A stretch of DNA of 55,813 nt, taken from IMG/VR virus record IMGVR_UViG_3300002460_000038, positions 1 through 55,813 of that record, one strand, 5' to 3'. A program made the translations under genes and the position numbers. The notes below the pieces were generated by a model. It worked only from the letters and a program-made list of their open reading frames with translations. It was not told the DNA's origin and searched no databases. Source of the DNA: a virus. This document shows, in pieces, positions 30,616 to 37,926 of the stretch. Positions within the stretch are counted from its first letter, which is position 1. The number at the start of each line of letters is the position of its first letter.

Positions 30616-31671
30616 ATGCCTCCGTCCTCACTGACACTCGGATACGACGCAGTACTTGCGACCACGTTTTTCAACTGGTCGAAGACGCTGTTCGACACCA
30701 TCAGCAAGTCCAATTACTTCCTCTTCCACCTGATGAAGGAGGTCGAGAGTGGTTGGGATCTGATCGATGACATCGGGGATCGCGCCGCGATGCCGCTCAT
30801 GTATGAAATCGGCACGGCCGACTCGTACAGCGGCTACGACATCCTCGACGTGACGCCGACCGACGGCATCACGGCGGCGTTCTACGACTGGCGCCAGGCG
30901 TCGGTCCCCATCTCCATCAGCGGGCTCGAAGAGCAGAAGAACAAAGGCGAAAGCCGGATGCTCAATCTGCTCGAGGCCAAGACCAAGCAGGCCGAACTCG
31001 GCATGCAGGACTTCTTCAACAAGTCGCTGCTGCAGGGCAACGGCGGCTCGGCCATCACGACGGCGTACACGTCGGCGATGAACGGGTCGCAGTTCCTCGA
31101 CCCGCTGCCGCTGCTGGTGAAGTACGACCCGACGACCTCGACCACGGTGGGCAACATCCCGCAGGGGACGCACACCTGGTGGCGGAACCAGACCCTCAAC
31201 AGCACGTCGAGCACGTACAAGGCGTTCCTCAAGGACCTCCGGAAGTTGTTCAACGACAGCTCGAAGGGGCCCGGCGGCAAGCCGAACCTGCACCTCACCG
31301 ACCAGGGCGTCTACGAACTCTACGAGGCGGCGCTGGCCGACCAGCACCGGAACACCTCGTATCAGCGCGCCGACATCCCGTTCGACAACATCCTGTTCCG
31401 CGGGAAGCCGGTCACGTGGGACGAGTACGTGCCGGACGTGCAAGGCGGCTCGGCGACGCAGTCCACGACGTCCGGGACGTGGTGGATGCTCAATACCGAA
31501 TTCTGGAAGGTGAAGGTCGACAAGGACCGGAACTTCAAGGCGACCCCGTTCCAAAAGCCGGAAAACGGTGATTCCCGCGTGGGGCACATCCTGTTCCTCG
31601 GCGCCGCGGTGTGCGGCAACCGACGCAAGCAGGGCGTGGCCGGCGGGGTCGACACGACCATCGCGTCGTAA
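30616..31671 (+). CDS. Major capsid protein
   Basis: 351 residues with AGGGAG before the ATG. HK97-like features: helical E-loop region early (MLNLLEAKTKQAELGMQDFF), a glycine-rich central part, and LHLTDQGVYELYEAAL followed by FDNILFRGKPVTWDE, a pattern common in capsid P-domains. Position after the scaffold supports it. No close named relative is recalled. Confidence 0.8.
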   Translation: MPPSSLTLGYDAVLATTFFNWSKTLFDTISKSNYFLFHLMKEVESGWDLIDDIGDRAAMPLMYEIGTADSYSGYDILDVTPTDGITAAFYDWRQASVPISISGLEEQKNKGESRMLNLLEAKTKQAELGMQDFFNKSLLQGNGGSAITTAYTSAMNGSQFLDPLPLLVKYDPTTSTTVGNIPQGTHTWWRNQTLNSTSSTYKAFLKDLRKLFNDSSKGPGGKPNLHLTDQGVYELYEAALADQHRNTSYQRADIPFDNILFRGKPVTWDEYVPDVQGGSATQSTTSGTWWMLNTEFWKVKVDKDRNFKATPFQKPENGDSRVGHILFLGAAVCGNRRKQGVAGGVDTTIAS

Positions 31672-31681
31672 ATCGCTCCGA

Positions 31682-31716
31682 AACGGCGGCGGCCTGGAAT
31701 GAGCCGGGCCGCCGTT
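31682..31716 (+). terminator. Stem-loop after the capsid gene
   Basis: AACGGCGGC (31682-31690) pairs with GCCGCCGTT (31708-31716). There is no clear T-run, so it may attenuate or stabilise the capsid mRNA rather than stop transcription fully. The rest of the gap to 31792 shows nothing else. Confidence 0.5.
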
Positions 31717-31792
31717 AACTCAACGCGGAAAGACAGAGCGGAGCGCGGCCCGCTCTCTCGAGTCCGGTCAGTGACTCAGGAGGGCAGACATC

Positions 31793-32221
31793 ATGTTGTT
31801 GCAGCGAATCAACCGCGAGGACGCCGAGAAGGTGTTCGCAATTTTCTACAACGTCGCTGGGGCCACGATCACGGCGAATTACCCCGCGGTGTTCGACATC
31901 TCGACGGCGGACGGTGTCCGCGTGTCGAAGCCGGCGACGGCGACGCTCTCGCTCTTCGTCGGGCTGGCGAACCGCGACATCGCGGATTCCGCCTACGGCT
32001 TGTTCCAGCAGTTCGGCTACCGGGCGTCCGGGTACATGACGAACGACACGTCGCAGGCGATCGCGGCCGGCGACATCCTGATTCCGGTGAACGCGCAGTG
32101 GTACCTCGCGCGGTCGGCGGCGTCGGACGGCAAGAGCGGCTTTATTTATGCAGGAGAGGCCTTTGCCACGGCCACCACGCCTGCAGCCGCGAACAAAAAG
32201 GTTTTTGTCCGCGCCCTCTAG
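31793..32221 (+). CDS. Putative head decoration or minor structural protein
   Basis: 142 residues from ATG 31793 behind AGGAGGG. Beta-rich with NVAGATITANYPAVFDIS and GYMTNDTSQAIAAGDILIPV. This resembles small capsid-associated proteins encoded directly after major capsid genes. No specific family recognised. Confidence 0.55.
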   Translation: MLLQRINREDAEKVFAIFYNVAGATITANYPAVFDISTADGVRVSKPATATLSLFVGLANRDIADSAYGLFQQFGYRASGYMTNDTSQAIAAGDILIPVNAQWYLARSAASDGKSGFIYAGEAFATATTPAAANKKVFVRAL

Positions 32222-32271
32222 TAATTAGCGCGATTCAGAAACCGGGTTAGTTTACGACGAAGTTGTAGTAG

Positions 32272-32309
32272 AATACCTCCCGCTGGCAGTAGGGCTGGCG
32301 GGAGGTATT
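32272..32309 (+). promoter_or_regulatory. RBS-covering hairpin before the endonuclease VII gene
   Basis: AATACCTCCCGC (32272-32283) pairs perfectly over 12 bases with GCGGGAGGTATT (32298-32309). The right arm contains the ribosome binding site GGAGG, six bases before ATG 32312. Translation should be blocked in long transcripts that form the hairpin. A TAGAAT at 32269-32274 overlaps the left arm. Confidence 0.65.
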
Positions 32310-32311
32310 CG

Positions 32312-32929
32312 ATGGACGCGAAGAGGTGCACGCGTTGTGGTGAGACGAAGCCGGTCAGCGAGTTCTTTCGGCGTTCTGATCGCCCTATCGGCGTGCAGGC
32401 GGAGTGCAAAGCGTGTCGACTCGTTCGATTCAAGCGGGATGTCAAACGCAAAGTTGCTGAGGGTCGATGCGCGTGTGGTCGCCGTCGATTGCCAGGCCGA
32501 AGTCGCTGCAAAGAATGCGCAGCAGCACAGCGTCGAACCGATGCGACACGCCGATCGGAGCGCAGACGTCTCGGGCTCTGTCACTCCTGCGGTAAGCCAG
32601 CCGGCGGCTATTGGGCCTGTGAAGAGTGCTCGGCGAAGAACGCAGCCCGCGCGCACGGCGCTCGCATCGCTGATCGTGAACGGCTGTTTCAAGAGCAGAA
32701 CGGCACTTGTCCGATTTGCCTTCAGCCGCTCGAAGGGTTTGTTCGAAAGAAGCATGCCGTCGTGGACCACTGCCATCAATCGCAGCAGGTTCGCGGGCTG
32801 CTTCACAGCAAGTGCAATCTGCTGGTCAGCGATTTCGATCTCGCGACAGCGGAACGGCTGGTCGCTTACCTGAAACGGTACGCACCAGCACAAGGCGGCG
32901 CGGCGGCGAGCGACGTGCTCGTCACATAG
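32312..32929 (+). CDS. Recombination endonuclease VII-family nuclease
   Basis: 205 residues. N-terminal zinc ribbons (CTRCGETKPVSEF, CKAC, CACGRRR, CHSCGKP and CEEC) precede the endonuclease VII fold with GTCPICLQPL, then VVDHCHQSQQVRGLLHSKCN, which holds the catalytic DHCH and zinc ligands. Stand-alone relatives act as Holliday-junction resolvases or as mobile homing nucleases. The RBS-masking hairpin and location between head genes favour the latter. Confidence 0.8.
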   Translation: MDAKRCTRCGETKPVSEFFRRSDRPIGVQAECKACRLVRFKRDVKRKVAEGRCACGRRRLPGRSRCKECAAAQRRTDATRRSERRRLGLCHSCGKPAGGYWACEECSAKNAARAHGARIADRERLFQEQNGTCPICLQPLEGFVRKKHAVVDHCHQSQQVRGLLHSKCNLLVSDFDLATAERLVAYLKRYAPAQGGAAASDVLVT

Positions 32930-32982
32930 GTTCACCGGGTCACGCGATCTGCCGCGCTCGCGCCCTGGTGATACGGGCTGAA

Positions 32983-33006
32983 CCGGCGGGCCTTCGGGCT
33001 CGCCGG
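32983..33006 (+). promoter_or_regulatory. UUCG-tetraloop hairpin before the 33030 gene
   Basis: CCGGCGGGCC, loop TTCG, then GGCTCGCCGG: ten pairs with one G-U. The C(UUCG)G loop is exceptionally stable. Only 23 bases separate it from ATG 33030, so it may stabilise the mRNA 5' end or pause transcription. Confidence 0.5.
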
Positions 33007-33029
33007 GGAGGTCTCGAAAGGCGACAACG

Positions 33030-33266
33030 ATGGCCGGCACGATTTACGGCACGGCAACGCCCGTCACGCCCAGCGACACCGAGAACCTGCCGCGGCTGTG
33101 TACCGGCATCTACGTGGGCGGCGCCGGCGCCGTCACGGTCGTCATGGCGAACGGCGACACGGTGACCTTTGCGGGGGCCCTCGCAGGAAGCACGCTGCCG
33201 ATTCAGGCGCGGCGCATCAAGGCCAGCGGTACGACCGCGACGCTGCTCGTCGCGTTGGAGAACTGA
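33030..33266 (+). CDS. Small structural-type hypothetical protein
   Basis: 78 residues with GGGGAGG upstream. Almost all beta: TPSDTENLPRLCTGIYVGGA then VTVVMANGDTVTFAG. This pattern is common in small phage head proteins that bind the capsid surface. It precedes the radical-SAM gene by four bases, so it should be considered as a possible partner. Confidence 0.5.
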   Translation: MAGTIYGTATPVTPSDTENLPRLCTGIYVGGAGAVTVVMANGDTVTFAGALAGSTLPIQARRIKASGTTATLLVALEN

Positions 33267-33270
33267 CCCC

Positions 33271-34083
33271 CTGCAGCTTCAACTCGAAACAACGAGCACG
33301 TGCAACGCGGCCTGCGTGTTTTGTCCTTACCCGAAGATGAAGCGCGCGCACGGCACGATGTCGATGCCGCTCTTCAAGAAGATCATCGACGAAGCGACCA
33401 CGATTCCACTGGTCGACCACGTGACGTTGACGGGCCTCGGCGAGCCGCTGCTCGACCGGTTCGTCATCGAGCGTCTGAAATACGTGCGCGCGAAGATGCC
33501 TGCGGTGCTGCTCGACCTCTACACCAACGGCACGTTCCTGCGGCCGCCGATGGTCGACGCGCTGCACGCGTCCGGGTTGTCCGTGCTGTACGTGAGTCTG
33601 AATGCCGTGACGGCCGACAAGCGCCTGCGCGTGATGAAGGTCGACGACTTCGACCAGGTCATCGCGGGCATCGAGTACGCCCGGGCGAAGCCGGGCTGGA
33701 AGGTCATCGTCAAAGGCATTGTGACGAAGGACCTGATGGAGCAGGGCGACAACGAAGCCTTCGCGCAGCGCTGGGGCGGGTCCTTCAACGGCGGTGGGAA
33801 CGCCTTCCTCCATCTCGAAGGGAATTGGGCCGGGGCGATGTGGCCGATGCGACTGACGCCGCACGAGCCGTGCGGGCGCGCGCTCGGGCAACTCATGGTC
33901 CTGCAGGATGGACGGATGTCGCTCTGCTGCTTCGACAGCGAGGGGGACTGCATCCTCGGGGACCTCAATACCCAGACGTTGCGCGAGGTCTTCAACGGCC
34001 AGCCGGCGCTGGGGATTCGGGAAGCCCACGTGCAGGGGCGGCGCGCGGAGATTCCCCTCTGCGCCAACTGCACCGGGATCTAA
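33271..34083 (+). CDS. Radical-SAM enzyme with SPASM-like C-terminus
   Basis: 270 residues. No ATG, GTG or TTG is placed near the conserved start; CTG 33271, about ten bases after GGAG, is the likely start. The radical-SAM cluster is CNAACVFC (11-18). VTLTGLGEPLLD (GGEP-like) and LDLYTNGTFL follow. The tail SLCCFDSEGDCILGDLN, then IPLCANC has the cysteine pattern of SPASM auxiliary clusters. Such enzymes modify peptides or proteins, but the substrate here is unknown. A methyltransferase gene follows. Confidence 0.8.
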   Translation: MQLQLETTSTCNAACVFCPYPKMKRAHGTMSMPLFKKIIDEATTIPLVDHVTLTGLGEPLLDRFVIERLKYVRAKMPAVLLDLYTNGTFLRPPMVDALHASGLSVLYVSLNAVTADKRLRVMKVDDFDQVIAGIEYARAKPGWKVIVKGIVTKDLMEQGDNEAFAQRWGGSFNGGGNAFLHLEGNWAGAMWPMRLTPHEPCGRALGQLMVLQDGRMSLCCFDSEGDCILGDLNTQTLREVFNGQPALGIREAHVQGRRAEIPLCANCTGI

Positions 34084-34094
34084 AGGAGCGCGGC

Positions 34095-34784
34095 ATGGGA
34101 GCACTCGCAAGTATCAACGGGCACCGGGTGAAGTCGGGCGTCGACCTCTCGCGGTTTTCGACGAAGGTGCAGGACTTGTTCGGCGAGTACGTCGGCGACG
34201 TCAACCTCAATCTGGGCGCTGGGCGGAACATCGAACCGGGCTTCCTTAACCTGGATCGCAAGCCCGGTCCGGGTATCGACTTGGTGATGGACCTGGAGCA
34301 CTGCGCGCTGAACCCGGGCATGTTGCCGGGCTGGACGAAAGACGAATACGCGTGGATGGCGCGCGACAGCGTCGATTGCGTGCTGGCCTCCCAGGTGCTC
34401 GAGCACATCGTGCACATCATTCCGCTCATGCGGGAGATTCACCGGGTGCTCAAGCCGGGCGGCTATCTCTGCGCCTCTGTCCCCTACGCGAGCTCTGACG
34501 CCGCCGTCGAAGACCCGACGCACGTCCGGTACTTTACCGAACGGAGCTGGCACTACTTCGACCGTCGACTGTACGAGCGTCCTGGGCACGCTGGGCATTA
34601 CGACTCGGACGTTGACTTCTGCTTCGACATCGTGGCGGTGCATCTGATCCCGTATCCGAACGTCCAGCAGGCCGCGGCCGTCGCGGCGCAGCGTGGTGAC
34701 TTCAGTGCACTCGACAAATGGAAGCAGGACCGGCGCAACGTCATCCAGGAGATGATCGCGATTCTCCAGAAGGTCGAGGCCTAA
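34095..34784 (+). CDS. Class I SAM-dependent methyltransferase
   Basis: 229 residues from ATG 34095 behind AAAGGAG. Motif I is NLNLGAGRNI (38-47), then FLNLDRKPG and VDCVLASQVLEHI, and IHRVLKPGGYL typical of methyltransferase_11 types. The substrate cannot be inferred. It lies between the radical-SAM gene and the glycosyltransferase-like gene, suggesting a modification cassette within the virion operon. Confidence 0.8.
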   Translation: MGALASINGHRVKSGVDLSRFSTKVQDLFGEYVGDVNLNLGAGRNIEPGFLNLDRKPGPGIDLVMDLEHCALNPGMLPGWTKDEYAWMARDSVDCVLASQVLEHIVHIIPLMREIHRVLKPGGYLCASVPYASSDAAVEDPTHVRYFTERSWHYFDRRLYERPGHAGHYDSDVDFCFDIVAVHLIPYPNVQQAAAVAAQRGDFSALDKWKQDRRNVIQEMIAILQKVEA

Positions 34785-35288
34785 ATGGAGACGTCCGAAC
34801 TGCTTGAGATGGCGCGGCGCGAACCCGGGCGGCCGCTGGGGACGCCGGTCACGTCTGCGCCTCCGCCGGTACGACCGTTGACCGACCGTGCGGCCTTTGA
34901 GGCGCTCTGCATGTACGACTTTATGAAATGCCAGAAGTGCGGACGCCTCTGCACGAAACCGGAGATGGAGCGCGGTCTCGGGCGGCACGGGACCGGCAGC
35001 GTCTGCCCGTGCGGGTCAATGAAGTACGCGCCGGTCAACCCGCCGGCATGGGCGTTTCTGCTGCCTCGCGTGTTGGCCTTTGCGGGGCGGCGATTCTGGA
35101 GCGGGCTGCGTGGCTGGCGGACCGTCCGTGTGCGGTGTCAGGCGGAGGCGTGCAGCTATGTCTGGCAGGCGGTGTTTCGTCGCGGGACCGATGTCGCCAC
35201 GCTGGAGTGCCCCAGGTGCCACGCTCACGAGAGTGCGCCGGTCTCGGCGATGTCCTTCGCGGATGCGCCGTCGGAGCGCTGGGCATGA
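34785..35288 (+). CDS. Zinc-ribbon hypothetical protein
   Basis: 167 residues, starting one base after the previous stop. Cysteine pairs CQKCGRLC, CPCGS, then CQAEACSYVW and CPRCHAHE could form two zinc ribbons around a hydrophobic helix (AFLLPRVLAFAG). The ATG of the following gene overlaps the stop. Confidence 0.6.
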   Translation: METSELLEMARREPGRPLGTPVTSAPPPVRPLTDRAAFEALCMYDFMKCQKCGRLCTKPEMERGLGRHGTGSVCPCGSMKYAPVNPPAWAFLLPRVLAFAGRRFWSGLRGWRTVRVRCQAEACSYVWQAVFRRGTDVATLECPRCHAHESAPVSAMSFADAPSERWA

Positions 35289-35959
35289 AGCTCGTGTTCG
35301 CGACGCCCTCGTACGGCCCGATGGACCCGCAGGCGGTGATCAGCCAGCGGAACGCCATCATGCACGCTGCGGCGAACGGCGTCACGTGGCTGGGCGACGC
35401 CTCGCCGGACCGCATGAAGTTCGACGCCGCCCGCAATGCCGTCGTGCATGCGGTGCTTTATAGCCCGGACTCGGCGGATGCGGACGGCATTTTCTGGTGC
35501 GACAGCGATGTCGTGTTGCCGTCGCACGCGATTACGTCGCTGGTCCAGACCGGGCACGACTTCATCACCGGCATGTACTTCCAGCGCCGGGCTCCGCACT
35601 GGCCACTCGTGGCGCAGTTTGACCCGAAGGGGGGTCCAGATAAGACCGGCTCGTTTCGGTGGCTGACCCACTGGCCTGAGGATGTCGTTGGCCCGGTGGA
35701 AGGCTGCGGGTTCGGTTGCGTGCTGACGTCCACGCGCCTGCTGCGGGCGATGGGCGACGGCCCGTGGTTCACGTTCGAGAAGTACTCCGAGGACTTCGAC
35801 TTCTGCCTGCGCGCGGCCAGAGCAGGGTTTCAGCTCCACGTCCACACAGGGGTGCTGTGTGGGCACCTGGCGGATCCCGTCCCGGTGACCGTCCAGGATT
35901 TTCAACGGGTCTGGGAGCAGGAGCACAGCGATGGCGCAATTCGACAAATCCCTGCGTAG
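35285..35959 (+). CDS. Glycosyltransferase-like (GT-A fold) protein
   Basis: 224 residues from ATG 35285 (ATGA overlap). It starts MKLVFATPSYGPMDPQAVIS, has an early arginine-aspartate region, WCDSDVVLP (DxD motif near 75) and EDFDFCLRAARAG late. These match small GT2-like proteins carried by phages. It could glycosylate virion, DNA or host surface components; the target is unknown. Its end overlaps the next gene by 29 bases. Confidence 0.65.
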   Translation: MKLVFATPSYGPMDPQAVISQRNAIMHAAANGVTWLGDASPDRMKFDAARNAVVHAVLYSPDSADADGIFWCDSDVVLPSHAITSLVQTGHDFITGMYFQRRAPHWPLVAQFDPKGGPDKTGSFRWLTHWPEDVVGPVEGCGFGCVLTSTRLLRAMGDGPWFTFEKYSEDFDFCLRAARAGFQLHVHTGVLCGHLADPVPVTVQDFQRVWEQEHSDGAIRQIPA

Positions 35960-36218
35960 GGAAACGCACGTCTTTCAGGAAATCGCGCGCGAGAACGGCC
36001 GATCGCTCTGGCGCCGGATGCAGTTCAACCTCGTCCAGTACGACGGCGAGCCTGACCTGTACATCGAGCCGCGCATCCCATCGGACTTCTTGGATGTCGT
36101 CTCCGTGGAACCGGACACCCTGACGAAGAGCGACGGCGTCGGCGTGATTGCCGACATGCAGTTCTTCCAGGCGCGCCCGTACGAAGTCCACTCGTTCAAC
36201 GACAACGTCGACGTCTAG
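35931..36218 (+). CDS. Hypothetical virion-operon protein
   Basis: 95 residues from ATG 35931. Segments ENGRSLWRRMQFNLVQYDGE and DFLDVVSVEPDTLTK look folded. No family recognised. A small head-tail joining role is possible by position. Confidence 0.5.
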   Translation: MAQFDKSLRRETHVFQEIARENGRSLWRRMQFNLVQYDGEPDLYIEPRIPSDFLDVVSVEPDTLTKSDGVGVIADMQFFQARPYEVHSFNDNVDV

Positions 36219-36230
36219 TCACGGCTGGCG

Positions 36231-36887
36231 ATGACGCGGTCGGAGTTGCGGACGGAGCTCGCCCGGCGTCTGGAGGAATCCAGCAGTAGCCCGGTCTTTT
36301 TCAGCGTCGCCGACCTGAACGATGCGCTGGACGAGGGCTACATGGAGATCTCGGACGCCACCGAGTGGTACGAGGTCTGGCGGACGCTGGACCTCCTGTA
36401 CACGCGGCCGTACTACGACCTCCGCACGGTCATCAGCGATGTGGAAGTGCTGACGCCTGGCGCCGCGTTCCACGAGGACAGCAATCGGTGGCTCATCCCC
36501 TCGAGCGCGTCGGACTTGGATCGGGGCTATGTGCGCTGGGAGCGCGTTCGCTCGATTCCCGAGCGCCTCATCGTCCGCGGGCTCTGGTGGCTTGGCTACT
36601 GGCCCATCATCGGCAGCGCGACCGGCACCGTCAAGCAATACGCGACGGCGCTGCCGCCAGCGATGGAGGACGACGATACGCCCGGCTTCCCAGAGGCGTT
36701 TCATCTCGGCCTCGTGGAGTTTGGGCTGTCGGAGCTGTTGCCGCAGATCGGCGAAGTGCAGAAAGCGCTGGAGGCGTGGGACGCCTACGTCGGCTACGAA
36801 GCCGGGTTGCAGGCGTATGTCGGGGGCCGCGGCGCCGTGCCGCTGATGCAGGGATATGGCGAAAACGCTGGCAGTCGTACGCGGTGA
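36231..36887 (+). CDS. Head-tail adaptor-like protein
   Basis: 218 residues. TRSELRTELARRLEESSSSP, then FFSVADLNDALDEGYMEISD is the typical start of phage adaptor proteins, and the C-terminal half is helical (EAFHLGLVEFGLSELLPQIG). The next protein has a related N-terminus (DVLRRLNDEAQAFWTASEVD). Probably attaches to the portal ring. Confidence 0.65.
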   Translation: MTRSELRTELARRLEESSSSPVFFSVADLNDALDEGYMEISDATEWYEVWRTLDLLYTRPYYDLRTVISDVEVLTPGAAFHEDSNRWLIPSSASDLDRGYVRWERVRSIPERLIVRGLWWLGYWPIIGSATGTVKQYATALPPAMEDDDTPGFPEAFHLGLVEFGLSELLPQIGEVQKALEAWDAYVGYEAGLQAYVGGRGAVPLMQGYGENAGSRTR

Positions 36888-37926
36888 CGTGCTCCGGCGC
36901 CTGAATGATGAGGCGCAGGCGTTCTGGACCGCGTCCGAGGTGGACCGTTATCTCGTGCAGGCGTACCGCGAGCTCACGCGGACGACCCGGTGTCTGTGGG
37001 ACATCCGGTATGCCGAAAACCTGCCGGCCGGTTTCAGCTACACGGCGCCGTGGGAACAGCCGTATCTTGCGACCCTGCTCGACGCCGGCTTCGACTACGG
37101 GTGCGCGAACTACACGCTCGACGACGAACGGCGGCTGCTCACCGAAACCGACCGCATCGGGCCGGCGAACCACACGTCGCCGTTCGAAGCGACGGATGAA
37201 TGGTTGAACGGCACGAACGGCTGCGGCGCGAGCGCCGCGATCCCCGCGACGAGCACGCTGCCCAACAGCGTCCATACGCTCGATCGGCCGACCTGGGATG
37301 ACAAGGCCATTGGCGTCATGCGCCCGACCGAGGCCGCTCGGCTCGACAGCCGCTTTCAGTTGACCGAGGGCGAAGTCGAAGCCCTGGTGGTGAAGAACGA
37401 CGGCCTGCAGACCATCCGCAAGGTCCGCGTCCCAGCCACACAGGCGGACACGTACCAAATCACGGGGAAGTGGGGGGTGCTGCGCAGCCCGACAGACATC
37501 AGCGGCGCCACGGTGATCGGGACGTGGGGCATTCCGCGTCAGCTTCCAGGCATGCACCCCAGCGGGGCTGAGTCGTTTGGGCTCCCGCGTCGCCCGTACC
37601 GCGACGGAAAGAACGTGCGGCTTGAGCACTGGCGCGAGGGACGCCCCGTCTCGACGAGCAGCGATGCGTTCGAAGTTCCGGACCGCATGACGGTCTATCT
37701 CCGCGACTGCGCCATCAGCCGGTGCTACGGCCGGTCAGGTCCCGCGCAGGACCTCCGTTTGGCGAAACATTACGACGCGCGCTATCGACGCGGCGTCGCG
37801 CGCGTTGACCGTCGCATGAAAGCACAGTCGCGTATGCGCGTTGGACAGATGGGCGGGGCGACGCCGGTGCCGCGCACGCCGCCCAGACCTAAGTTGCCCT
37901 GGCAGTTCGGGCAGGAGTTGCGCTGA
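36856..37926 (+). CDS. Adaptor/tail-nozzle-like structural protein
   Basis: 356 residues from ATG 36856, overlapping the previous gene by 32 bases. The N-terminus resembles an adaptor (SEVDRYLVQAYRELTRTTR), followed by a large beta-rich middle and a C-terminal helix returning to adaptor-like sequence (LAKHYDARYRRGVARVDRRM). The final tail is Pro/Arg-rich. Probably part of the connector or tail tube of a short-tailed virion. Confidence 0.55.
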   Translation: MAKTLAVVRGDVLRRLNDEAQAFWTASEVDRYLVQAYRELTRTTRCLWDIRYAENLPAGFSYTAPWEQPYLATLLDAGFDYGCANYTLDDERRLLTETDRIGPANHTSPFEATDEWLNGTNGCGASAAIPATSTLPNSVHTLDRPTWDDKAIGVMRPTEAARLDSRFQLTEGEVEALVVKNDGLQTIRKVRVPATQADTYQITGKWGVLRSPTDISGATVIGTWGIPRQLPGMHPSGAESFGLPRRPYRDGKNVRLEHWREGRPVSTSSDAFEVPDRMTVYLRDCAISRCYGRSGPAQDLRLAKHYDARYRRGVARVDRRMKAQSRMRVGQMGGATPVPRTPPRPKLPWQFGQELR

